Assembly (NCBI RefSeq): GCF_041820985.1
Contig: NZ_JBGUAU010000024.1
Coordinates: forward strand, 1-64,000
Direction of reading: 5' to 3'
DNA: 64,000 nucleotides
DNA from: Evansella sp041820985
Lineage (GTDB): Bacteria > Bacillota > Bacilli > Bacillales > Salisediminibacteriaceae
The notes beneath the pieces were generated by a model, which worked only from the letters and a program-made list of their open reading frames with translations, searched no databases and had not been told where the DNA came from. The translations under genes were made by a program, and so were the position numbers. Each line of letters opens with the position of its first letter. The stretch's first letter is position 1. Positions 43,271 to 51,600 of this stretch are shown here, piece by piece.

Positions 43271-44029
43271 CTAGTTACCTAACATTGCATCTACTGCATC
43301 TAATCTTCGTTCTTCTTTTAATGTGTCATATATGATTCGGAATTCTTCTGCTTCTTGTTTGTTGTGTCCGTTTTCTTCTAACGCAGAAGTTAATTCTCGG
43401 TAGATCTCGTTAAAACGTGCATCTGCCTCTGCTTCCATCACTTCAATTCGTTCAATATAGTGAAGCTGAAGCTCACTAGAACTCCATTCACTTTGCCCTG
43501 CTCTCATAAGCTCGTAATCTACCCTTGCTTCCGCAGCTAATTTTTCTATACGAGTATGCTCTTCCGACTGCAAAGATTCAAATTGACGTAGATAGACATT
43601 TTTTATTTCTGCTATCGAGAGCACGGACGAACTAGAATCGTTGTTAGCGTTGTTGCCGTTACTCGTTGATGTATTAGAGCTTGTGCCATTTCCTGACGTA
43701 TTTGTTGATGCCCCAGAATTGGAATTTGAGTTGCTGTTGTTGCTACCTGGCTGCCCCTCTTCCCCCTCCACGTTTTCCACAGAATCGTTTTCCTCTGCTT
43801 CTTCCATGGAGAATGGACGTTCCTGACTTGAGCCAATGGCGCGATTACCGTTATGATCACGTAACGCGTATTCAACTGCTTCCGCATTTGCTTTAGTTAC
43901 TTGCTCGTTCCAGTGAGAGGATCCGTATACAATGACTCCAGTGGAAATCATCGCTACTAATACAATGAGAACAGAACCTCTTTTTAATACCTTTAACTTT
44001 TTTAGAAAGGGTTTAGATCTTTTTTTCAT
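43271..44029 (-). CDS. secreted or membrane-anchored protein with Ser/Asn-rich linker
   Basis: 252 residues, not recognised. A basic N-terminus and one hydrophobic helix (GSVLIVLVAMISTGVIVYGS, about residues 18-37) anchor or export it. Residues ~75-140 are acidic then low-complexity (GSNNSNSNSNSGASTNTSGN). The C-terminal ~110 residues are charged and helical (IAEIKNVYLRQFESLQSEEH, LQLHYIERIEVMEAEADARF). It lies between the SLH genes and the EPS kinase module, with its own terminator. A role at the cell surface is likely from topology; nothing more can be said. Confidence 0.7.
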   Translation of the reverse strand: MKKRSKPFLKKLKVLKRGSVLIVLVAMISTGVIVYGSSHWNEQVTKANAEAVEYALRDHNGNRAIGSSQERPFSMEEAEENDSVENVEGEEGQPGSNNSNSNSNSGASTNTSGNGTSSNTSTSNGNNANNDSSSSVLSIAEIKNVYLRQFESLQSEEHTRIEKLAAEARVDYELMRAGQSEWSSSELQLHYIERIEVMEAEADARFNEIYRELTSALEENGHNKQEAEEFRIIYDTLKEERRLDAVDAMLGN

Positions 44030-44120
44030 TTGATTGCCAACCTCACTTCTTATATCATCTAAACTTATCCTAACCTATGTCGTATGATGACACAATAGGT
44101 AGATTATTGGCAATCTCGCT

Positions 44121-45197
44121 CTAGTTTACTGTACGTAATAGAATATGGATTACCGTCGAATTCCCTGATTCATCTTTCAATGTTCCAGCTAGTATATAAT
44201 TACCATACGCTGTTCTAATAGAACCTATTAATACGTCTTGGCCTGCAAGTGCTTCCGCTACCGATAATGAGTTTGGCCCTTCTGTAAGTGTATCTGTATT
44301 CGGAACGTTAGAAGCTGGGATGTTGGTAATTTGAATCACACTATCTTCTGTAACATTAATAGTACCCGATTGAAATTTAACGTTGTTGGCTTCACCACGA
44401 AGATCAAATTCTAATCGATTTATTCTTCCTGGAATAATATCTGCCACGATTGTTTTCCCATTCGATAGAGTTAGTGTAGCTGCAGTTGCTAATGGCGCAG
44501 TTGTGTCTGCTTCTCCTCCACCACTGCCAATTCCACCAGCACCTCCACCATTGGAAGGATCAGGATTCGTGTCAGGATCTAAATGTATTGCACGATGAAG
44601 AAATAAAGAAAACTCAGCTCTAGTCACGTGGCTTTTAGGATCAAAGATTCCACCTGTTCTTCCTTTTGCAATGCCAAGCTGATTTAGAATTTCAATGTCC
44701 TTACGATGTACAGAATGTGACATATCTAAGTCAGTAAGAGTTATTTTTCCAGAATTGGGTTTTAAATCAAAGGCGCGTACAATAACAGATGCCATCTGTT
44801 CACGAGTTAAATTTCCCTTTACACCGAAGTTTCCCTTTGTATCTCCACCAAAAATACCCGCTTCATAGGTTGCTATGACTGCATCGTAAAAATAATCTCT
44901 TCTATTAGTGATATCTTTAAACGGAGAAACTCTTGTTGTTGGTTGTAAATCTAAAGCGCGTTGGAACATAACCGCAGAATCTTCTCGGCTAACTGGTACA
45001 TTGGGAGCAAAACGATTATTAGGTAGTCCACGAACAATGTCTTTCCCTACCAGATATTGAACCTCTTCATAACCCATATCTCCAGGCTTATAGTCTGTAA
45101 ATGTTTTTGAAGCAAAAGCTATAGTTGATGTTAGTCCTCCTAACAACATGACAAAAACGACAAGTAGTGACAAGGGAGGATAGAATAGTTTTTTCAT
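44121..45197 (-). CDS. SLH-domain surface protein with C-terminal beta-rich domain
   Basis: 358 residues. After a signal peptide (LSLLVVFVMLLGGLTSTIAF), three SLH repeats follow: near 36-85 (GDMGYEEVQYLVGKDIVRGL and SREDSAVMFQRAL), near 95-150 (FGVKGNLTREQMASVIVRAF) and near 155-210 (IAKGRTGGIFDPKSHVTRAE). A Gly-rich hinge (NGGGAGGIGSGGGEADT) leads to a ~130-residue C-terminal domain (LTLSNGKTIVADIIPGRINR onward) that I do not recognise. SLH triplets bind pyruvylated secondary cell-wall polysaccharide made with CsaB, encoded at 61328-62416. GAGGAG precedes the ATG. Confidence 0.87.
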   Translation of the reverse strand: MKKLFYPPLSLLVVFVMLLGGLTSTIAFASKTFTDYKPGDMGYEEVQYLVGKDIVRGLPNNRFAPNVPVSREDSAVMFQRALDLQPTTRVSPFKDITNRRDYFYDAVIATYEAGIFGGDTKGNFGVKGNLTREQMASVIVRAFDLKPNSGKITLTDLDMSHSVHRKDIEILNQLGIAKGRTGGIFDPKSHVTRAEFSLFLHRAIHLDPDTNPDPSNGGGAGGIGSGGGEADTTAPLATAATLTLSNGKTIVADIIPGRINRLEFDLRGEANNVKFQSGTINVTEDSVIQITNIPASNVPNTDTLTEGPNSLSVAEALAGQDVLIGSIRTAYGNYILAGTLKDESGNSTVIHILLRTVN

Positions 45198-45248
45198 AGT
45201 TGTAGACTCCTCATTATTAATTACTTTTCATTTCATAGATGTTCCAAA

Positions 45249-45277
45249 ATAAAAAGCCTAACGTTCGTCAGGCTTTT
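45249..45277. terminator. terminator after the 677-residue SLH gene
   Basis: AAAAAGCCT and AGGCTTTTT pair around a 10-base loop, with A and T runs giving a U-tract in either direction. It lies 11 bases after the SLH gene stop, between two codirectional SLH genes. Confidence 0.8.
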
Positions 45278-45287
45278 TATTCATCAT

Positions 45288-47321
45288 TTAATTAAGAAAA
45301 TCGGATTTCACAAGGAAACGATCAAGTAACGCAGAAATTTCTGCACGATTAGCGCCAGCCTTAGGAACAAATCTGTTGCCTGTGCGTCCTTCCATTAATC
45401 CAGCTTGAGTTAAGAATGTTACATCTTCTCTAGCCCAAGATGATACATTGCTACTATCTGCATAATTCGCATAAGTTACAGTATTGTTTAGATCATAATC
45501 TTTATCAATTAGTGTCATCGCACGTCTGATCATCGCTGCAGCTTGCTCACGAGTAACAGCTTCGTCTGGAGCAAAGTTACCATTACTATGTCCTTCCACA
45601 ATACCGTACTCAACAGCAGCCATAACTTCATTTACAAACCACTCTGAACCACGTACGTCTTTAAATTGTTCATTATATTGAACATTCACTGTTAAACCAA
45701 GACTTCTTGTAATAAGTACTGCTAATTCCGCACGAGTTGTTTCACGCTGTGGACGGAATGTTCCATTATCGTAACCTTTGAAAATAAGTTTCGAACCAAG
45801 CTTTGTAATGTGATCATTTGCCCAGCTTGTTTTTGCATCTCCGAAGGATACTTCATTCGTGATTACAACATACTTACTGTTTGAGAAGCTCTTGAAGCTT
45901 GCTTTATTTCCAACAACTTTTGTTGGTACCGCTGTATAAGAACCATCTGCATTAAGACGAACAACAACAGAAGTATTTGCATTAAAGTTGCTTGCTCCTT
46001 GGATAGAACGCTCTACTGGTCTAGTAAAACGATTTAGTCCTACTGTTGCAGTTCCAGCTTGTGCAGAAATGTGGAACTCTACGACAGGAGAAGCTGTTGT
46101 TAAGTTGTTTGAAGTTACAACATTATCTGTGTCTGTGCTTTCGTTCACACTAATATTAATAGAAATCTCGTCATTCGCTCCAAGACCTAAATCTGCTTTG
46201 ATCTTCGCTGTGTCAATTTGACTAACTGGAACGTTGATTGTTCCTTCGCTTGACTCGATTGCTACAATGGCTCTTGGGTTTTTCGCTTTGATTGCATCAA
46301 ATGCTTGAGTGGATACAGATACTTCTGCACGCTCTCCAGCAGTTTTTTCAACTGTAATAGCAACACGATCTACTTTTTCAGCTGCAGCTAATGATTCTTG
46401 AAGCTTCGCTGTATCCAATTTAACTTTTACAGTCGTCTGACCCGTTGGACTAGTTTCTCTTTCTACAGTTACACCGTCGTTACCAACTGATATATTTCCT
46501 TCATCACCAGTATTTGGAGGTGTTGGTACTACTGGAGTTCCAGTCACAGGTGGTGGTGCTACTACCTGGTTATATTTTGTTCCATTTATAAATCCAGTTA
46601 AAAGATGGTTTAAGTCCGTTTCCGTTAAATCTAACTCGCGCTCTAACTCTGCACGAAGGTTAGCTATAACATCCCAGTCTAACCCTAGTTCTTTTAATTG
46701 AGCTTTCATAGCAGACAATTTTTCATCTCGATCTACGAAATTGTTAATTGTTGTTTGGATGAATTCAGTTCGATTTGTATTAGGTACAACAATATTTTCA
46801 GTTATTAGATATTCTTCCATTTTAGTAAAGAAGTAAAAAACATCTTGAAGATTGATATCTTGATCTGGGAAAAGATTCTTAAAACCATCTTTAAGTTCTT
46901 CATTATCTAATAATGTATTTACTTTTGATTCTAATGTTAATGAATTAGCTTCTAAGAATAATTCAAGTAATGCTTCGAACAACTCTGCTGTGAAGCCCTC
47001 ATAAGCCAGGACATCTGCGCTAGCTTTAAAGTTGGAAGCACTATTATCAATTACTAGATTCCAATTAATTGTACCATCCTCAAGGCTCGCTCGAATATCT
47101 GCAATAATTTCACTTACAAGAGGTTCCATATCAGGATTATTCATATAGTCATAGATTTCAATCAAACGATTAACGACACTACTTACGTCTACATATTCTG
47201 ACTCCTGTGCCGATACCACCTGTGAAGAGACAGAACCAGTTAATGGTGCAAATGGTGTTGCTACAATAGCTGTTGCTAGCATAAGAGCTATTGCCTTTTT
47301 ACTAAATGGGTACTTTTTCAT
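45288..47321 (-). CDS. SLH-domain surface protein
   Basis: 677 residues. Signal peptide with AIALMLATAIVATPFAPLTG. Residues ~40-240 are helical and acidic (LFEALLELFLEANSLTLESK). A Pro-rich hinge (APPPVTGTPVVPTPPNTGDE) leads to a beta-rich middle (VDRVAITVEKTAGERAEVSV to VVRLNADGSYTAVPTKV), and the C-terminus has three SLH repeats (ITKLGSKLIFKGYDNGTFRP; MAAVEYGIVEGHSNGNFAPD; FLTQAGLMEGRTGNRFVPKA). AAAGGAG lies 8 bases before the ATG. Wall binding should be through pyruvylated polysaccharide. Its long 5' leader region (47322 onward) fits a highly expressed surface protein, which is inference. Confidence 0.88.
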   Translation of the reverse strand: MKKYPFSKKAIALMLATAIVATPFAPLTGSVSSQVVSAQESEYVDVSSVVNRLIEIYDYMNNPDMEPLVSEIIADIRASLEDGTINWNLVIDNSASNFKASADVLAYEGFTAELFEALLELFLEANSLTLESKVNTLLDNEELKDGFKNLFPDQDINLQDVFYFFTKMEEYLITENIVVPNTNRTEFIQTTINNFVDRDEKLSAMKAQLKELGLDWDVIANLRAELERELDLTETDLNHLLTGFINGTKYNQVVAPPPVTGTPVVPTPPNTGDEGNISVGNDGVTVERETSPTGQTTVKVKLDTAKLQESLAAAEKVDRVAITVEKTAGERAEVSVSTQAFDAIKAKNPRAIVAIESSEGTINVPVSQIDTAKIKADLGLGANDEISINISVNESTDTDNVVTSNNLTTASPVVEFHISAQAGTATVGLNRFTRPVERSIQGASNFNANTSVVVRLNADGSYTAVPTKVVGNKASFKSFSNSKYVVITNEVSFGDAKTSWANDHITKLGSKLIFKGYDNGTFRPQRETTRAELAVLITRSLGLTVNVQYNEQFKDVRGSEWFVNEVMAAVEYGIVEGHSNGNFAPDEAVTREQAAAMIRRAMTLIDKDYDLNNTVTYANYADSSNVSSWAREDVTFLTQAGLMEGRTGNRFVPKAGANRAEISALLDRFLVKSDFLN

Positions 47322-47624
47322 GTTTTACTCTCCTTTATTGTATAAATTACAATGAAAAATGTATGTATTTTCCAAGGATGTGCGTAATTGGTCATAGATA
47401 CTATGATAATAATAATAATCAAAATCTACGAGATTAGCAATAATAGAATATGATTTGTCTAAAAATGGTAGAACAGTAACTTCTCTTTCATTACTTGATT
47501 TATATCTTTATATATTATAGATAATACTTCTTAAAGCAAGATGCTACCTTGTAAGTCAGTATAAAAGACCTAGTCTCTGTACTGGTAGGTGCTAGGCGTT
47601 CTAAATTTTTTACAAAAAATACAA

Positions 47625-47653
47625 TTGCTAGTTCGCTGGGTTCTCTCTATACT
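47625..47653 (+). promoter_or_regulatory. sigma-A promoter of the LCP gene
   Basis: TTGCTA (47625-47630), 17-base spacer and TATACT (47648-47653). Transcription would start near 47660, leaving a leader of about 33 bases to the ATG at 47693. This argues against the ATG at 47660 as start. Confidence 0.65.
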
Positions 47654-47692
47654 ATAGTTATGATTTTTATTATATTTTTAGGGGAAATGCTT

Positions 47693-48598
47693 ATGAAAAA
47701 AGTTTTTATTATTACTGGAATTAGTCTATTCATACTCGTATTGGCTATTGGCGGATATGGTTTTTATATGTATAAAAGTGTTCAAACGACGGTAGATGCG
47801 ATGCATCAAACTATTGATCGTGAAAAATCGGAAAAGCGTCTAGAACAAGTGGATATTAGCAAGAAAGAACCGCTTTCTTTCTTATTGTTAGGTGTGGATG
47901 CTCGTGGTGCGGATCGCGGCCGATCGGATACCTTAATGGTAGTAACGGTAAATCCAAAAGATGAATCTATGAAAATGCTTAGCATTCCTCGTGATACGTA
48001 TACTGAAATTGTTGGTCGAGGAACAAACGACAAAATAAACCACGCTTATGCTTTTGGTGGGCCTGAAATGGCAATAAGTACAGTTGAAAACTTCCTTGAT
48101 ATACCTATCGACCACTTTATCACTGTAAATATGGAAGGCTTTACTGAAATCGTCGACGCCATTGGTGGTGTGACAGTAAACAACGATATGGCTTTTGAAT
48201 ATGGTGGTTATGATTTCAATAAGGGAGAACTCTTCTTAGATGGTTCTGCAGCATTAGCATACTCTAGAATGAGATATGAAGATCCTCGTGGAGATCTAGG
48301 GAGAAATGATCGCCAGCGGCAGATAATGACCGCAATTATACAAGAAGGTGCAGACATATCAAATGTAACGAAGGCAGGAGACATTCTTGACTCATTAGGA
48401 AACAACATGGCAACAGACATCCTCTTTTCCGATATGATGAAAATATCACAAAATTACCACCCAGCAAGACGCAACTCGGAAACAATTGAAATATCTGGTA
48501 GTGGAGGAATGCAAGGCGGCGTTTGGTATTTATTCGTTCCTGAAGAGGAACGCCTTCGCGTTTCGAATATCCTGCGTAGTCACTTAGAGATCGAATAG
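47693..48598 (+). CDS. LytR-CpsA-Psr (LCP) family protein
   Basis: 301 residues. One N-terminal membrane helix (VFIITGISLFILVLAIGGYG) and an extracytoplasmic LCP domain: LGVDARGADRGRSDTLMVVT, MLSIPRDTYTEIVG, INHAYAFGGPEMAISTVENF and SRMRYEDPRGDLGRNDRQRQ, with the Arg and Asp residues that hold the polyprenyl pyrophosphate. LCP enzymes ligate teichoic acids or capsule to peptidoglycan. ATG at 47693 has AGGGG 8 bases upstream. It is the only plus-strand gene among the SLH genes and is divergent from the 677-residue SLH gene. Likely substrate: the wall glycopolymer or EPS of this cluster. Confidence 0.92.
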   Translation: MKKVFIITGISLFILVLAIGGYGFYMYKSVQTTVDAMHQTIDREKSEKRLEQVDISKKEPLSFLLLGVDARGADRGRSDTLMVVTVNPKDESMKMLSIPRDTYTEIVGRGTNDKINHAYAFGGPEMAISTVENFLDIPIDHFITVNMEGFTEIVDAIGGVTVNNDMAFEYGGYDFNKGELFLDGSAALAYSRMRYEDPRGDLGRNDRQRQIMTAIIQEGADISNVTKAGDILDSLGNNMATDILFSDMMKISQNYHPARRNSETIEISGSGGMQGGVWYLFVPEEERLRVSNILRSHLEIE

Positions 48599-48599
48599 A

Positions 48600-48646
48600 A
48601 AAAGTAGCACCTACCTTTTCGCAATTTGGTAGGTGCTACTTTTTTG
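48600..48646. terminator. GTAGCACCTACC palindrome, bidirectional terminator
   Basis: AAAAAGTAGCACCTACC and GGTAGGTGCTACTTTTTT pair over 17 positions around a 12-base loop, with A and T runs giving U-tracts both ways. It lies between the converging LCP and giant SLH genes, 2 and 9 bases from their stops. Confidence 0.85.
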
Positions 48647-48654
48647 TTATTTTG

Positions 48655-51600
48655 CTACTCTAGTATTCTACTTATCACAGTTACTACCTCTGCTCGTGTT
48701 GCATTGGCGTTTGGTCTAAACGTACCGTCTTTATAGCCATTAATAATTCCGCTTTCGGACATATTAACGATTGATTCTCTTGCCCAGACTGGAATTGTGT
48801 CGTTAAATCCTACGTCATTAACTCTGTCTCTATTTTCTCTAAAGTTCACTATTTTATCTAATCTATTTAAGATTATCGCTAACTCCGTTCTTGTAATTGG
48901 ATCATTTGCTCGGAATTCATTCCTTGTATTTCCTTGGATAAGTCCGAGAGATACACCGCCTAGAATGACATCTTTTGCCCAAACTTGTGCGTCATCATGA
49001 AATGTCCATTCTACATCATCCGTTTTCGGGAAGTTGGTTAATATACGAGAAATTACCGTCATTACTTCTGCTCTGCTAATATTTTGATCAGGTTTAAACG
49101 TAGCATCAGGATATCCACGGAGAATCCCTTTTCGTGCAAGACCTTCCACATTTGTTTTCGCCCAATGAGTATTTATATCAGTTAATACAGTCGTATTGAT
49201 AATTGGTAAGTCCTTAAGAGTTACTAGTGTAACTATCGAATCCTCCATAGCTTTTATTTGAGCTTCCCACGTGAGTAACTTGTCGAGATTTAAAATTTCC
49301 ATTTCGGTAGCACCTACCTCAAGTGCTCGGCTAACCGCCTCACGTGCAACTACAACAGTAGCTTTATCTTGTAAGGTTACCTTCTCTATTGTCGCTATCC
49401 CATCAATCATTGTCATTGCATTTCTTACCGCATTTTCTCTTGCTTGTTTTGCTTCTTCAAGTTCTTTGATCCGTGACTCGAGTGCTTCCAGTTCGAAGAG
49501 GTTGGTGATGGTAGCACCTACCTGTAAAGCTTCCTTTACAACATTTCTCACAGCCTCCACCAATTCTTTATCCTCTACGGTTATCACTTCGATAGAAGGC
49601 AAATTGGCAATAGCAGCTTCAGCAGTTTTTGCTTTTTCAAGTCTTTTTAACTCTTCTTCTTCCAACTCCGCCATTCTTAACTCTACTTTCTCTAAATGGT
49701 CGGCATTCATTATATCTACATAGGTTGCTCCTAAATCAAATGCTTGTTGGACTAATTTTTTCGCAACTTCTAGTAAATCTCTGTATTCCAACGTTAACTC
49801 ATCTGCAATAGGCAAAGATGATATTGCATCTATTGCTTTTTGAATTGCCTCAAATTTAGCTATTTCTCTTTCTCGCAGTTCAATGATTCTTTGTTCAACA
49901 GCTTCTAATAATACTAAGTTAGTAATCTCCTCTTTTGTTACACCTAAATCGTATGCTTTCGTCACTAACTCTCTAGCTGCTTCAACGTAACTAGGAGTTA
50001 TAGTTTCCTCTAAAAACGGCGTCAAGATATCAATGGCTGCTATTGCTTCCTCCATTGCTACTTGTTTTGCTAATCTTTCTTTTTCTGCTCTTTCTAGTTC
50101 CACTATTTTTTTCTCCAGAACATCTAAAACAGTTAAATTACTGATCTCTTCTTCTACTACTCCGAGATAATACGCTTCTTCTACTAAGTGCCTTACCGCT
50201 ACTACTTTTTCTATATCTTCCAACGTTAGATCTTCTAATAGTGGTAAAGAACTGATTTCATTTATTGCTGCATGCTTTGCTGCTTCTGCTAATTCAAGAT
50301 CAGCCAATTTCAACTCAGCCAACTCTAATTTTCCCAGGTTAATAATTGCATCCTTGGAAGCTCCTACTTGCAGTGCTCTCGTTACTAACTTTCTAGCGTC
50401 CTCTAAAACTGTCCGATGCTCTAAACTGATATGTTGTAATTGTGGCAGACTATCGATAGCTACTATTGCTCGTTCTACTGCTGTGCGTTTTTCTTCAAGG
50501 TCCAAAATTCTTTGCTCAGCAGCAACTAGATAGGGTAGATTCAAAATTTCGGTAGCACCTATAGCAAACGCTTGAACTACTAATTTCCTTGCCGCTTCTA
50601 TTTTTGCCTTATCATTTAGAGTAATATCTTCAATTTCTGGTAAGTTAGCGATTTCCTCCGTTGCCAATTGAGTAACAGTCGCAATTCTTTTTAGTTCTTC
50701 CATTCTCCACTCTACATCTTCTAACTTGCCTAGATTGGTAATTTGCTCCTCTGATGCTCCTAACTCAATGGCTTGCAAAACCAAACCTCTAGTAGCTTCT
50801 ATATCTACGTGATCTCCCATGATAAGTTCGTCAAGAGCAGGTAAGTTATCTATTGCCATAATTGCAGACTCGATCGCTGCAAGTTTTGCAATTTCCGCTT
50901 CTTCCAATTCTCTCATTATCAACTCATAGTCTTCTAACACTTCTAGATAAGGTATCTCGTCGTCGGTTGCGCCTAAATAGAATGCTTCCGTTACGAAGGC
51001 TCTGGCTGTTTCTAACAATTCCTTATCAGTTAAGGCTAAAACCTGTATCATAAACAGGTTATTGATTGCGTTGTTTGCTTGTTCTATAGCAAGAAGCTTT
51101 GCTGTTCTTGCTTCTTCCAATTCTGTAATCCTTACCTCTACATCCATCAGTTTTCCTAAGTTAGAAATGTCCTCTTCTGTAGCACCTAGTTCGAGTGCTT
51201 CCCAAACTAGCACCCTTGTTGCTTCTACAGCTACTTTATCTCCTAGTGCTACATCTTCCTTGTAAGGCAAAGCATCGATAGCTATCATGGCTTCCATTGC
51301 TTTTTCAAGCTCTATTATTTTCGCTTCTAATAATTCTAAATTGCCTAGGTTCGTTATGTCGGATTGTTTCGCACCCGCATCTAGCGCATCATACACAATG
51401 AAACGCGAGCTAACAATTTGTTGCTTATCAGCAAACGTTACTTCCTCTATAGAAGGTAAGTCATAAATCGATTGAATAGCAGAATGAATTGCGGTTTGCT
51501 TCCAATATTCTATTCGTTCGAGATCCTCTATTTTTGTTTCAATAGTAATTAAAACGTTGATGTTATGAATTGCCCATCGGTCTATTCCATATTCCATTGC

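Noticed and set aside
43612..43896. Frames of 91 and 71 codons on both strands
   Set aside because: Shadows of the Ser/Asn low-complexity linker in the 252-residue protein.
49271..49723. 150-codon plus-strand frame rich in Ser/Ala
   Set aside because: Antisense reading of the helical repeats of the giant SLH gene; repeats create long antisense frames.
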